Below are positions 1-7,337 of a stretch of DNA of 36,749 nt, piece by piece. The notes under the pieces are model-generated. The model was not told the DNA's origin. It did no database searches and worked only from the letters and a program-made list of their open reading frames with translations. Each line of letters starts with the position of its first letter. Position 1 is the stretch's first letter. A program made the position numbers and the translations under genes. This stretch comes from an uncultured Bacteroidales bacterium (GTDB taxonomy: Bacteria > Bacteroidota > Bacteroidia > Bacteroidales > WCHB1-69), in contig CALDIA010000060.1 of assembly GCA_937901455.1 (NCBI GenBank), forward strand, positions 1 through 36,749, in the 5' to 3' direction.

Positions 1-1127
1 TCACCGAGTATGTTGTCCGGCTTCATGCCTATTACGGCTTTTTTGTTGGTGTCGAATGCGTATTTTGTTTTTGGATTTAGTGCGCTCATGGCATACCATC
101 CGTTGTATGAGCCGCCCCATCCCCAGTTGAAGTGATACATGTCTGTGTCACATCTGTATCCATCGCAGATGAAGGCATGTCCGCTGATCCATTCATGGTC
201 GGCCCAACCGGCATAGTACATAGGGATGTTGCGTTCTAAGTGGGCCACGATGACACTGTCCCAGTTCACATCCGTGGAGTCGCGGAACAGATAGGCGGTG
301 GCGGGGTCGTATTTAAAATAGGTACGCAGCACATAGGCAGCACTGTGGTTGTTCATGCCTGATCCGTTTACGCCATAGTGCATGTCCACGCCCACGCCAA
401 GGTGGTAGATGAGCTTGGATATCTCCGTGTTGATGCTGGTGGGCTCGTCGCACATGGCCTCGTAATTGTAGGTGGCGTTGCCATAGTCGGCCGACTGAAG
501 GCCGTAGTTTTCATCAGTGTAGGAGTAACTGCCCAAGCCATGCTCCGGGAAACGAAAATAGTAAATCAACTGTGCTAAAGCGGTGGCTACACAACCTGTG
601 ACTACCCGGTTGTTGTCACCGGCATAGTCGCGCGGACAGTAATAGTTGTAGAAGGTCTCTTGTCCCCAATGCGAGGTTAGCATGGGCCTCACGACAGCAT
701 CATTGCGCATTCCGCGAGAGGACCATCGCGCCCACGCGGGGTGCTCTTGGCCACTTCGGGCAGCACTCTTCCGCAAAGCCTGTATCTGCGCCGCGTAACT
801 GTCAAGCCACATTCGAGCTGGAGCCGCAATGTCCTCTCGATTGTAAAGCTGATGGTCGCTGTATGCCAAAATGGGCACGGTTCGCTTATCACCGGAGATG
901 ACGACAAACGACCGCTCCGAGTTGAAGATGTAAAGCAAGGTGTCGCCATTGTCCACTATTATGTCTGCACATCGGACAGTATGTTCCTGAAGCGATTGGA
1001 AATGTTGGTCAGCCATTTGCTGTGCACGCACAAGGCTTGTCTGCTGCGCAGATGCTTGGTTGCAGGTGAAAAACAAACCTATGAGTATGGATAGCGCCCA
1101 CACCATCTGTCGTGAAATCTGTATCAT
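1..1127 (-). CDS. Streptopain-family (C10) cysteine protease, secreted, 3' end missing
   Basis: A continuous minus-strand frame runs from ATG at 1127 to the window edge (375 residues visible). It starts with a Sec signal peptide ending near NQASA-QQ. The catalytic cysteine is C179 in the context VTGCVATALAQ and the catalytic histidine is H317 in GHAFICDGY. An aromatic glycine-rich stretch FNWGWGGSYNGW follows, as is typical of family C10 (streptopain, interpain A). Residues 30-140 resemble the inhibitory propeptide of that family (NSERSFVVISGD, ILAYSD). The family makes secreted endopeptidases activated by autocleavage; in Bacteroidales they often carry C-terminal sorting or adhesion domains, which would lie outside the window. 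It is divergent from the CotH gene, with its own TATTTTTG box about 47 nt upstream of the start. The family call is secure; the substrate is unknown. Confidence 0.93.
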   Translation of the reverse strand, partial: MIQISRQMVWALSILIGLFFTCNQASAQQTSLVRAQQMADQHFQSLQEHTVRCADIIVDNGDTLLYIFNSERSFVVISGDKRTVPILAYSDHQLYNREDIAAPARMWLDSYAAQIQALRKSAARSGQEHPAWARWSSRGMRNDAVVRPMLTSHWGQETFYNYYCPRDYAGDNNRVVTGCVATALAQLIYYFRFPEHGLGSYSYTDENYGLQSADYGNATYNYEAMCDEPTSINTEISKLIYHLGVGVDMHYGVNGSGMNNHSAAYVLRTYFKYDPATAYLFRDSTDVNWDSVIVAHLERNIPMYYAGWADHEWISGHAFICDGYRCDTDMYHFNWGWGGSYNGWYAMSALNPKTKYAFDTNKKAVIGMKPDNILG

Positions 1128-1173
1128 CGGTAAAAGCCTTTCGTCAATATTGTAGTTATTATGTATGAAACCG

Positions 1174-1181
1174 CAAAAATA
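1174..1181 (-). promoter_or_regulatory. -7 promoter element (TAnnTTTG) for the C10 protease
   Basis: The minus strand reads TATTTTTG, a match to the Bacteroidetes sigma-ABfr -7 consensus TAnnTTTG. It lies 47 nt upstream of the C10 start codon. I see no clear -33 TTG at the usual distance. Confidence 0.6.
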
Positions 1182-1203
1182 ATAAATCATATCGAAAAAT
1201 CAC

Positions 1204-1211
1204 TATCTTTG
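1204..1211 (+). promoter_or_regulatory. -7 promoter element (TAnnTTTG) for the CotH-family gene
   Basis: The plus strand reads TATCTTTG, 22 nt upstream of the ATG at 1233. Its position means that an in-frame ATG at 1161 lies upstream of the transcript, which is why the start at 1233 is chosen for the downstream gene. Together with the element at 1174-1181 it forms a compact divergent promoter pair. Confidence 0.65.
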
Positions 1212-1232
1212 CGCACTTTTTCAACAATTTTA

Positions 1233-2441
1233 ATGAATCTTAATCAAGTAGCAAAATTTGTCTTGAATATAGGTGCTCTGCTCCTGATACTGTTGCCATT
1301 CCAATCTTGTCAGCGTGTGAAGGAGACAGAAGAACCCATGCGCCGCATATACCTGTGTACCGACCAGGAAATAGGATGGTGGGAACAAAAAGTCCCCTGC
1401 CAAATCACAGGCACACTCGGTCATGACACATTGCACTACCAAGGAGTTGTCAACTATCGGGGTGGCACATCCTCCAAATTCTACAAGCATAGCTATACCC
1501 TCAAATTGTCTCAGGCTGACACACTCTGCGGCCTGCCTAAGAATAAAAGCTGGATCCTGAACGCCAGCTATATTGACAAAACCTTCATGCGGCACAAACT
1601 GTGCTACGATCTCTTCCGCATGATGGGCGAATATAATGTCGCACCCCAATGCCAGTATGCTTTGGTGTATGAAAACAATAATCCCAAAGGCTTGTATGTC
1701 GTGATGCAACGCCTGAACAAAAAGGTGTTAGACATTGACAAGCACGACAGCACAGCCTGCATTTTTAAGGAGCCCCGCATCTTTTATGTTGAAATGCCAG
1801 TGGTGGAAACAACCGATGGCAATTACCATGGGCAAACGTTTCCCGAATTTGCTGTAAAGGATGCCAGCGGTCTCGTCATGCAATTTCGGGACTTTATCCT
1901 CACCGCTTCCGATGATGATTTTTTCCGGAAGATTTCCGATTGGGTGGATATCCGCAATGTCATAGACTGGCATTTGTTGCTGCTCTTCACCAACAATGGC
2001 GACGGAGTGCTCAAAAACTTCTATTTGTATAAGAAGAACGCCCAAACGCCTTTCCGTATAGCCCTGTGGGACTGTGATCATAGCTTCGGGCGCGATGGCG
2101 ACAATGAACTGAATATGCTGCAGGTGACCATCGACGATGATCGAAATATTATGTTGAACCGGCTGTGGAAATTGCCTTGGTACAGGGAAGCCATGGCCAA
2201 ACGCTGGACACAGTTGCGCGACAAGGGTGTTGTCTCCTATAAAACTATTGCCAATATGGTGATGTATAACGAACGTTTTATACGTCCAGGATTGGCTGAA
2301 AATGCAGGACTGTGGCCTGCCAATAGCAAAGATTACTTTGATGACAATGAGTTTGATGAAGAGGTGAAAATATTGTTAAAGTTTGCGAAGCTCAGTTTGG
2401 AAGCGATGGATAAGAGATTCCAGAGGAATGTGCGAAAATAA
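1233..2441 (+). CDS. CotH kinase family lipoprotein
   Basis: 402 residues from the ATG at 1233. An in-frame ATG at 1161 would add 24 residues but lies upstream of the -7 box at 1204-1211, and the lipoprotein signal begins at the chosen start. The signal is a hydrophobic stretch followed by LLPFQSC, with C26 as the likely lipidated cysteine. Diagnostic CotH features are VNYRGGTSSKFYKHSYTLKL early in the domain, a Gly-Leu-Tyr-Val-Val turn, and ALWDCDHSFGRDGD near the C-terminus, which resembles the metal-binding DxD-type region. CotH proteins are atypical protein kinases first known from Bacillus spore coats; surface-anchored homologues are common in Bacteroidetes and their targets there are unknown. 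It is convergent with the next gene. Confidence 0.88.
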   Translation: MNLNQVAKFVLNIGALLLILLPFQSCQRVKETEEPMRRIYLCTDQEIGWWEQKVPCQITGTLGHDTLHYQGVVNYRGGTSSKFYKHSYTLKLSQADTLCGLPKNKSWILNASYIDKTFMRHKLCYDLFRMMGEYNVAPQCQYALVYENNNPKGLYVVMQRLNKKVLDIDKHDSTACIFKEPRIFYVEMPVVETTDGNYHGQTFPEFAVKDASGLVMQFRDFILTASDDDFFRKISDWVDIRNVIDWHLLLLFTNNGDGVLKNFYLYKKNAQTPFRIALWDCDHSFGRDGDNELNMLQVTIDDDRNIMLNRLWKLPWYREAMAKRWTQLRDKGVVSYKTIANMVMYNERFIRPGLAENAGLWPANSKDYFDDNEFDEEVKILLKFAKLSLEAMDKRFQRNVRK

Positions 2442-2579
2442 TATTCCCAGTAACACACATGAACGCTTGCCAGCCGGAGGCGTCCTCCTGGGGGATTGTC
2501 TCCGCGTATCGCGCGTATCTGCGCGGATCATTGCTTGATTTGCCAACGTTCTCTTCCATATCAGTTGATGTCTGTTTGA
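2442..2579. terminator. Convergent intergenic region with two hairpins
   Basis: This gap separates two genes that converge. It holds a short hairpin GGAGG-cgt-CCTCC (2476-2488) and a longer-loop inverted repeat TCCGCG (2501-2506) with CGCGGA (2522-2527). Neither is followed by a clear T run on either strand, so a terminator role is inferred from position only. Confidence 0.35.
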
Positions 2580-3197
2580 TTAGTAAGGTGACACAAAAAT
2601 GATAAAACTTTCGCTAATGAGTTTTTTATCTTTATCAACCAATGTAACTTCTTTTGCAATCTTTTGCCACAAAAACATCTCTAAAAAAGGCATATAATCT
2701 GCAATAGTATTGCCTAAATCGCTCCCTCTTTCAGTTCCCCAAAAATCAAAATTGAAAAGGGTGTCCTTATGAAGATAAATGAGATCAACAAGTTGCTCTT
2801 TAGTTTTGTTATATGATATTTGTTCAACGGAATCGATGTCAAATATCCTAATAAGAAAAGGTAAAATCCTTTTATAACGAATTGGGGACCAACAAAAGTC
2901 TTTGATTAAATCTTGATCTATTGCTTGTAGTTGTAACGAACTTTCGTAAAGATGGACAATAGGTAAAGTATCATCATTATTGTTTCTTTTCACGTCATCA
3001 ATGAAACGATGTACATCAACAAGAAGGACGCATCTTTGTTGAACGGGCAAAAATACTGTATCTACTATGTTCTCCTCACGATTCGTGAAAAAACAATGTG
3101 GAGAATATGGGTTGGACAGATTCTGGGGAATAATACATTGAGCCATTGCAAAATAGCCCATTAAAACAAAACTAACAACAAATAGTACTTTTTTCAT
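2580..3197 (-). CDS. Secreted protein of unknown function
   Basis: 205 residues. I do not recognise the family. A signal peptide (MKKVLFVVSFVLMGYFAMAQ) predicts export to the periplasm or cell surface. The mature part has scattered cysteines (three in the N-terminal half) and an aromatic, acidic C-terminal half with no repeats. It lies between CotH and queA and has a probable promoter at 3396-3403, leaving a leader of almost 200 nt that contains the short Cys-rich reading frame at 3227-3304. Base composition is AT-richer than in queA beside it. Confidence 0.7.
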   Translation of the reverse strand: MKKVLFVVSFVLMGYFAMAQCIIPQNLSNPYSPHCFFTNREENIVDTVFLPVQQRCVLLVDVHRFIDDVKRNNNDDTLPIVHLYESSLQLQAIDQDLIKDFCWSPIRYKRILPFLIRIFDIDSVEQISYNKTKEQLVDLIYLHKDTLFNFDFWGTERGSDLGNTIADYMPFLEMFLWQKIAKEVTLVDKDKKLISESFIIFVSPY

Positions 3198-3226
3198 ATT
3201 ATATCACTTCACAATTAATTAAGGCG

Positions 3227-3304
3227 TCAATCCATCACCATATACATAGATTCTCCAACGTGCAGGGTATAATCCGCCTCCTTTTGGCAGGGAGAGCATA
3301 ACAT
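3227..3304 (-). CDS. Possible 25-aa leader peptide or remnant of a zinc-ribbon protein
   Basis: A 26-codon frame (ATG at 3304, TGA at 3227) lies in the long leader of the secreted protein downstream. The open frame actually begins upstream of this ATG, just after a TAG, and reads through VCDNCVKAMLCSPC, a CxxC-x5-CxxC pattern typical of a small zinc ribbon. Either the true start is a non-ATG codon, or this is the decayed tail of a lost zinc-ribbon gene. The paired cysteines suggest that the frame is or was coding. Confidence 0.35.
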   Translation of the reverse strand: MLCSPCQKEADYTLHVGESMYMVMD

Positions 3305-3395
3305 GGCCTTCACACAGTTATCGCAGACAAAAGCACGCCCTTCATCGGGCTATACATAAAAATATTAATTGACACATACCATTGCTTTTAGAGTG

Positions 3396-3403
3396 CAAAG
3401 ATA
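3396..3403 (-). promoter_or_regulatory. -7 promoter element (TAnnTTTG)
   Basis: The minus strand reads TATCTTTG followed by CA. It would start a transcript covering the short Cys-rich frame and the 205-aa secreted protein, with an unusually long leader of about 190 nt. Confidence 0.5.
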
Positions 3404-3431
3404 TGAATTTTAGGAACATGAATTATAATTG

Positions 3432-3447
3432 TTTTTTTTTGGGGGGG
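3432..3447. repeat. Homopolymer tract T9G7
   Basis: Nine T followed directly by seven G on the plus strand, about 15 nt downstream of the queA stop codon. It is outside any supported reading frame, so there is no sign of phase-variable coding. It is a likely site of replication or sequencing slippage. Confidence 0.8.
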
Positions 3448-3462
3448 TATCTATAACAATCC

Positions 3463-4680
3463 CTACGGCAGATACAAATTTGAATCTCCGTAACTTAAAA
3501 ACCGATAATCGTGTTCCAGCGCATGATGGTAGATTTTTTTCCAGTCGTCGCCCAAGAAAGCGGAAATGAGCAGCAGCAGGGTGCTTTTGGGTTGGTGGAA
3601 ATTGGTGATGAGGCCTTGCACCACCCTCAACGGGTAGGTGGGCAGAATGATCAGGCGGGTGGTGGCGTGCAGCCACTCCTCCCCTTTTGCATCCAAATAT
3701 TGCAGGATCGCCGCCAGAGACTGTTCAAGGGGCACCTCGCGCAATTCCAAATCCTCATACATTTCCCATTGCTGCACGCTCAGTGGATTTGGACGACCTG
3801 ATGTCAGTTTAGCGCCGATAATGAACAGCGACTCCAGCGTGCGCGTCACGGTGGTACCCACGGCGATGCGGCGGCGTGACAGCAGGCTGAGCAAGGATTC
3901 GATGCGCTGGCGGGAGAGTACAATCTTCTCCTCGTGCATATAGTGCCCGCCGATAGTCTCGGAGCTCACAGGTTTGAAAGTACCCGCACCCACGTGGAGC
4001 GTCACATATTCAGCGGCTATACCCTTGGCTTGCAGCGATTCTAACACGGCAGGCGTGAAATGCAGGCCAGCGGTGGGGGCCGCCACAGAACCGTCGTACT
4101 TGGCATAGACCGTCTGGTAGCGTTGCTCGTCGGTAGCATCGGCATCGCGCTTGATATAGGGAGGCAAGGGAATCTTGCCGTAATGTTCTATCCACTCAGC
4201 AAAACTCACTGATGGGTCTTCCCAGTGGAAAGTGACCGCAAAGGTGCCGTTATCGTTGCCGCCGTGCATCGCGGTTATGTGGACCTCACGCCCATCCATA
4301 GGTACCACGATGTCCAGCGGGTGTTTCCATTTCTTGGCATTGCCCACCATGCAGCGCCAAGTCACCTCACCTGTCTGCGCGAAGGCTATGGCCGGGTCAG
4401 AGGTAGGGGCCAAGGGCTCCAGACAGAAGATCTCAATGGCCGCTCCAGTGGTGTTGTGCACCAACAACCGCGCATGGATGACCTTAGAATCATTGAAAAT
4501 CAGCAGATCATGGGCATTCAGAAAGTCGGGCAAATGGTCAAAGCGACTGTCGGTAAGCCTCCCTTCATTATAGACAAGCAGTTTTGACTTGTCTCTTTGC
4601 GTTGTGGGGTAGTATGCGATACGTTCCTCAGGCAAAGGATAATCATAGTCATCAATATATAAGTCCTGTTCTTTCAACAT
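3463..4680 (-). CDS. queA: S-adenosylmethionine:tRNA ribosyltransferase-isomerase
   Basis: 405 residues from the ATG at 4680. A longer frame adding 14 residues starts upstream of the promoter box, so it is rejected. QueA moves the ribosyl part of SAM to 7-aminomethyl-7-deazaguanine at tRNA position 34, giving epoxyqueuosine. Family motifs are YPLPEERIAYYP and RDKSKLLVY at the N-terminus, LLIFNDSKVIHARL, PPYIKR, YAKYDGSVAAPTAGLHFT (the most conserved block), HVGAGTFKPV, HYMHEE, and TNFHQPKSTLLLLISAF near the C-terminus. It is somewhat longer than the enterobacterial enzyme because of a C-terminal region insertion around LDAKGEEWLHATTR. It is a monocistronic host gene next to a tRNA pair. The call is secure. 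Confidence 0.97.
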   Translation of the reverse strand: MLKEQDLYIDDYDYPLPEERIAYYPTTQRDKSKLLVYNEGRLTDSRFDHLPDFLNAHDLLIFNDSKVIHARLLVHNTTGAAIEIFCLEPLAPTSDPAIAFAQTGEVTWRCMVGNAKKWKHPLDIVVPMDGREVHITAMHGGNDNGTFAVTFHWEDPSVSFAEWIEHYGKIPLPPYIKRDADATDEQRYQTVYAKYDGSVAAPTAGLHFTPAVLESLQAKGIAAEYVTLHVGAGTFKPVSSETIGGHYMHEEKIVLSRQRIESLLSLLSRRRIAVGTTVTRTLESLFIIGAKLTSGRPNPLSVQQWEMYEDLELREVPLEQSLAAILQYLDAKGEEWLHATTRLIILPTYPLRVVQGLITNFHQPKSTLLLLISAFLGDDWKKIYHHALEHDYRFLSYGDSNLYLP

Positions 4681-4688
4681 AGCGGGTG

Positions 4689-4696
4689 CAAAAATA
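4689..4696 (-). promoter_or_regulatory. -7 promoter element (TAnnTTTG) for queA
   Basis: The minus strand reads TATTTTTG only 8 nt from the chosen queA ATG, with a TTG about 23 nt further upstream as a possible -33 element. The predicted transcript would have almost no leader. Confidence 0.55.
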
Positions 4697-4807
4697 CGAA
4701 AAAGAAAGCAGAGGGGAGACAATTATTTTTACCAAAAACTCGTTTTATCCTTATTATCAATAGTTTATAAAAATATAAAAGCATCTGTCTTCTTTTCAAA
4801 AAAATTG

Positions 4808-4815
4808 TATTTTTG
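4808..4815 (+). promoter_or_regulatory. -7 promoter element (TAnnTTTG) for the tRNA operon
   Basis: The plus strand reads TATTTTTG, 13 nt before the first base of tRNA-Pro. It is the likely start of a Pro-Arg tRNA transcript that ends at the hairpin at 4998-5035. Confidence 0.65.
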
Positions 4816-4828
4816 CGGCCATAAAAAA

Positions 4829-4906
4829 CGGGATATAGCGTAGTCCGGTTATCGCGCCTGCTTTGGGAGCAGGAGGTCGCAAGTTCGAATCTTGCTATCC
4901 CGACCA
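4829..4906 (+). tRNA. tRNA-Pro (anticodon TGG)
   Basis: The acceptor stem CGGGATA (4829-4835) pairs with TATCCCG (4896-4902), followed by A and an encoded CCA. The anticodon stem CCTGC/GCAGG encloses the loop TTTGGGA with TGG at 4864-4866. The T loop GTTCGAATC is canonical. The C1 start is typical of bacterial tRNA-Pro. Confidence 0.96.
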
Positions 4907-4911
4907 AGGGA

Positions 4912-4985
4912 GGTTCCGTAGCTCAACTGGATAGAGCAGCTGCCTTCTAAGCAGCAGGTTCTGCGTTCGAGTCGCAGCGGAATCA
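4912..4985 (+). tRNA. tRNA-Arg (anticodon TCT)
   Basis: The acceptor stem GGTTCCG (4912-4918) pairs with CGGAATC (4978-4984), with one G-T wobble. The anticodon stem GCTGC/GCAGC encloses CTTCTAA with TCT at 4946-4948. The T loop GTTCGAGTC is canonical. No CCA is encoded, unlike the tRNA-Pro 5 nt upstream. Its 3' end marks the left limit of the phage-like DNA, so it is a candidate integration site. Confidence 0.95.
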
Positions 4986-4997
4986 CAACTGATAAAC

Positions 4998-5035
4998 AAG
5001 CACTTATGGCATTCGTTGTAAGTGCTTTTCTTTTT
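4998..5035 (+). terminator. Rho-independent terminator of the tRNA operon
   Basis: A perfect 9-bp stem AAGCACTTA (4998-5006) / TAAGTGCTT (5019-5027) with a 12-nt loop is followed by TTCTTTTT. Confidence 0.85.
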
Positions 5036-5038
5036 GCG

Positions 5039-5059
5039 GTGAACTAATAGTGAACTAAT
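5039..5059. repeat. Tandem direct repeat GTGAACTAAT x2, 11-bp period
   Basis: GTGAACTAAT occurs at 5039-5048 and again at 5050-5059, just past the tRNA terminator. Short direct repeats one helical turn apart beside a tRNA resemble arm-type integrase or excisionase sites, but no integrase gene is present here to support that. The stretch 4986-5362 holds this repeat, two terminators and no gene that I can support. Confidence 0.5.
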
Positions 5060-5180
5060 GATTAGAGAGGTCGGTTATTTCGGGTCATTTTTATGGGTTT
5101 TCAACTGCTCCGTTTTTGACACGAACCATTCCGATTCGTTACACTTTTCATTTGCCTCTTATATTCAATTTCCAATATAA

Positions 5181-5206
5181 GAAAAGAGCCATCGTCACGA
5201 CGGCTC
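5181..5206 (-). terminator. Terminator at the end of the prophage minus-strand genes
   Basis: On the minus strand GAGCCGTCGT-G-ACGATGGCTC can fold with GAGCC/GGCTC as its base and is followed by TTTTCTTAT. It lies about 155 nt downstream of the last phage-side gene and separates it from the tRNA operon. Confidence 0.75.
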
Positions 5207-5362
5207 ATTTCCGGATTCGGACAAAGACAGAAACACGGTCAAACAACAATCCTCGTTCCCGAATCCTATGCTATGGAAAACAGCAGCAATGGGAAAGGTG
5301 GCGGTTTGTAAACCACACCCTTCCCGTATATGTCATTTCTATTTCACAACTCTTTCCATTTT

Positions 5363-5956
5363 CTAATCCTCCTTGTCAAACTCATCGGGGATCTTCCCGT
5401 CCTCGCTGTTCAGCACGTACCACACCACTTCGTCGACCAGTCTTGAATATGCCTCCTTGCGGGATTCAGAGAACAGACACGGGCTGGAATACAGATTGTC
5501 GAGAATTATTCCCCGCACGGCATCCACTTTCGGTTCTATGTCAGGGACGCATTTTTCGATAAGATCCAGGAATCTCTCATAGTACGGGTTTATCGTGCAG
5601 TCACCCTCGACATCTTCATCCCAGCATCCGCATCCGCCACAATCCGGGCAGGCGATCTCCACGGGATTGCCGTCATCATCCACACCCTCCACCGTACCCG
5701 TGCCGTGACAGGTGTCGCATATCACTTCCTCGGTCTCATAATTCACCTCGCAGGCGTTGAAGTTGCCGTTGTTGTAATATTCGTGCGTCAGCCGCCCGGC
5801 AGCACGTATCAGTTCCCCGTGCAGTGTCTCGGCACGACCGCTGGCCGGTACCAGTTCCTTCCACAATTTGTCAAACTCTTCCTGCCATGCGCCTTCGCCA
5901 TCGAAATAGGTGCATCCTGTTTTTGTCTGTCTTTTCTTTGTTGCAAGTGTTTCCAT
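5363..5956 (-). CDS. Zinc-finger-like prophage protein of unknown function
   Basis: 197 residues. I do not recognise a named family. The middle contains CDTCHGTGTVEG and, after an acidic linker, ACPDCGGCGCW. This resembles half of the DnaJ CxxCxGxG zinc-binding repeat, so metal binding is likely. Both flanks are acidic and rich in aromatic residues, and the C-terminus ends in a strongly acidic tail (PDEFDKED). There is no signal peptide or membrane segment, so it should be cytoplasmic. A good AAAGGAAAGAG purine stretch precedes the ATG. It is separated from the lysis genes by 272 nt that hold a 14-bp tandem repeat and no gene, so it is probably its own transcription unit. It may be a regulator or accessory factor of the element. 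Confidence 0.75.
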   Translation of the reverse strand: METLATKKRQTKTGCTYFDGEGAWQEEFDKLWKELVPASGRAETLHGELIRAAGRLTHEYYNNGNFNACEVNYETEEVICDTCHGTGTVEGVDDDGNPVEIACPDCGGCGCWDEDVEGDCTINPYYERFLDLIEKCVPDIEPKVDAVRGIILDNLYSSPCLFSESRKEAYSRLVDEVVWYVLNSEDGKIPDEFDKED

Positions 5957-6051
5957 AACTCTTTCCTTTTGTTGATTGTTGTTTTGAATTATGTTGCTAA
6001 CTTACATTAAATAAATGAGATAGCAAAATATTTTTGGCTTTGGAACTGTTT

Positions 6052-6079
6052 TTTTTAGACTTTATTTTTAGACTTTTAT
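6052..6079. repeat. Tandem repeat of TTTTTAGACTTT
   Basis: Two near-identical units (TTTTTAGACTTTAT, then TTTTAGACTTTTAT) lie side by side upstream of the zinc-finger-like gene. The surrounding gap, 5957-6228, has no supported gene. The repeat could be a regulator-binding site, but nothing else supports that. Confidence 0.5.
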
Positions 6080-6226
6080 CAAAAAAAATGCGAACACGTC
6101 ATTTTTTTGCCATTTGAGGCTCTGGTTTTTGGAGCGTTTTTCGGAATGTGTCCGCATGGGTTGCTTCTTTTACTGATTTCGGAGCACTTGCCCAGGTACG
6201 ACACCATAATATATTATAGAATGCCG

Positions 6227-6244
6227 CATCATCGGCTGATGATG
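6227..6244 (-). terminator. Hairpin across the stop codon of the last lysis-region gene
   Basis: A perfect 7-bp inverted repeat CATCATC (6227-6233) / GATGATG (6238-6244) with a 4-nt loop spans the TGA at 6229. No T run follows, so it may act as an mRNA-stabilising 3' structure or a weak terminator at the end of the late operon. Confidence 0.4.
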
Positions 6245-6822
6245 TCGTATGAGTACCCAACACCGATGCCATGAAACCTGAATCCGTAGCCTAAACTGAC
6301 ATTATTACGCTTGTATCCGACACCAACCGTCACCCCGACATCCAGTGTGTTGTGCTTGACATCCCCGTACAGGCCAAGTCCTGCTGACAGCCTGAACTTC
6401 GGTTCCCTGACTGTTGTTTTCTCAACGATGACTTTCTCCCTGTACACCTCGTAGTCGGTGCGGATGGAAAGCAGGGCGTTCTCCTTCACCACGATGTCGG
6501 AATTGAACCGCAGGCAACTGTCGGCATATTCGTATTCATAGATCCGTTCAGTGAAGTAGTCCGTTACCAGCATTACCGTGTCCCTGACCACGAGTGTGTC
6601 TGTTACCGGCACAATCTCCCTCACGGGCACAAACTTGTTCGCATAGACTGTCTCTCTTATGGTGTCGTGAAGATAGACATACTTCGTCTCTGTTCTGACG
6701 CTACATCCGCCCGTGTCAGAAGAGCGACGGCACCCCCTGATGAACAGGAGTGCCGTCAGTATGAAAAAAGTTACTACCAATGAGACTGCAAGCGCAGTCC
6801 CTTTTCTTTCTCTGGTTGTCAT
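6229..6822 (-). CDS. Membrane-anchored lysis-cassette protein with beta-rich C-terminus (DUF6808-like)
   Basis: 197 residues. It has one transmembrane segment at about residues 10-30 (TALAVSLVVTFFILTALLFI) followed by CRR. The middle is a long Thr/Val/Glu-rich extended region with repeats of the type DTIRETVY, VTDTLVVRDTV and REKVIVEKTTV. The last about 55 residues alternate glycine, aromatic and polar residues (KFRLSAGLGLYG, GVTVGVGY, VSLGYGFRF, IGVGYSYDI), as in transmembrane beta-hairpins. It resembles the DUF6808 group of Bacteroides phages, by memory of the pattern. The ATG overlaps the endolysin stop by 4 nt, so the two are translationally coupled. An inner-membrane anchor plus a putative outer-membrane-facing end is the layout expected of a unimolecular spanin; that role is inference. 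Confidence 0.7.
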   Translation of the reverse strand: MTTRERKGTALAVSLVVTFFILTALLFIRGCRRSSDTGGCSVRTETKYVYLHDTIRETVYANKFVPVREIVPVTDTLVVRDTVMLVTDYFTERIYEYEYADSCLRFNSDIVVKENALLSIRTDYEVYREKVIVEKTTVREPKFRLSAGLGLYGDVKHNTLDVGVTVGVGYKRNNVSLGYGFRFHGIGVGYSYDIISR

Positions 6823-7337
6823 GGCGCAAATTTGAAGTCGTTAAGTCTGTTCTGCCAGCCCAAGATGAATTTGCGCTGCGACGGATCCCGCTTCACGATG
6901 TTCTGGAAAAACTGCATCCTCGCCGAGAATACCTTGTCGAAGAAGTCTCTTTGGTCAACTGAGTTGAGCCTCGTGAGTGTCACAGGACCGACGACACCGT
7001 CCTCCTTGACACCGAGCAAACGTTGGGGGATTCGTATGCCCCACATGCCGCTTCCCCAAACCCAGTCGACCAATATGTTGGCCACACTCTGGTTGCGTAT
7101 GGAGTCTGCACGCCATCTGTCCCAGTAAATCCTCAGGACGCGCTTTGCATCCTCCTTCGTCAGCAGGCGGATGTCGTCAATATCGATGTCTCCGTCCATG
7201 TCCTTGTCGTAGCCTACCTTCCTCCAAGTGGAGAGCGTCACTCCCATATTGGTGGGTCCTCCCTTGTCGGACGGATGGTTGGAGAATCCTCCCTCCCACT
7301 TGAATACTATCGGTGCCAACTTTTCAATGTCCGCCAT
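6819..7337 (-). CDS. Phage endolysin, GH108 N-acetylmuramidase
   Basis: 172 residues. The N-terminus has the GH108 signature: the probable catalytic glutamate E15 in FKWEGGFSNHPSDKGG, followed by PTNMGVTLSTW. A central segment (DIDDIRLLTKEDAKRVLRIYWDRW) and a peptidoglycan-binding type 3 C-terminal half (LGVKEDGVVGPVTLTRLN) match the usual two-part layout and length of the family. The enzyme hydrolyses the glycan backbone of peptidoglycan at the end of the phage cycle. No signal peptide is seen, so a holin would be needed for access to the wall. The start overlaps the upstream coiled-coil gene by 14 nt and the end overlaps the downstream membrane protein by 4 nt, which marks a lysis cassette. 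Confidence 0.92.
   Translation of the reverse strand: MADIEKLAPIVFKWEGGFSNHPSDKGGPTNMGVTLSTWRKVGYDKDMDGDIDIDDIRLLTKEDAKRVLRIYWDRWRADSIRNQSVANILVDWVWGSGMWGIRIPQRLLGVKEDGVVGPVTLTRLNSVDQRDFFDKVFSARMQFFQNIVKRDPSQRKFILGWQNRLNDFKFAP

Noticed and set aside
1161..1232. Longer start for the CotH-family gene at 1161
   Set aside because: The -7 promoter element at 1204-1211 lies downstream of this ATG, and the lipoprotein signal begins at 1233.
3432..3447. T9G7 tract as a phase-variation switch
   Set aside because: It lies past the queA stop codon and outside any supported frame or promoter, so length change would not alter a known product.
5116..5562. 148-aa plus-strand frame downstream of the tRNA operon
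   Set aside because: It runs through a minus-strand terminator and into the antisense of the zinc-finger-like gene, and has no start context or domain.
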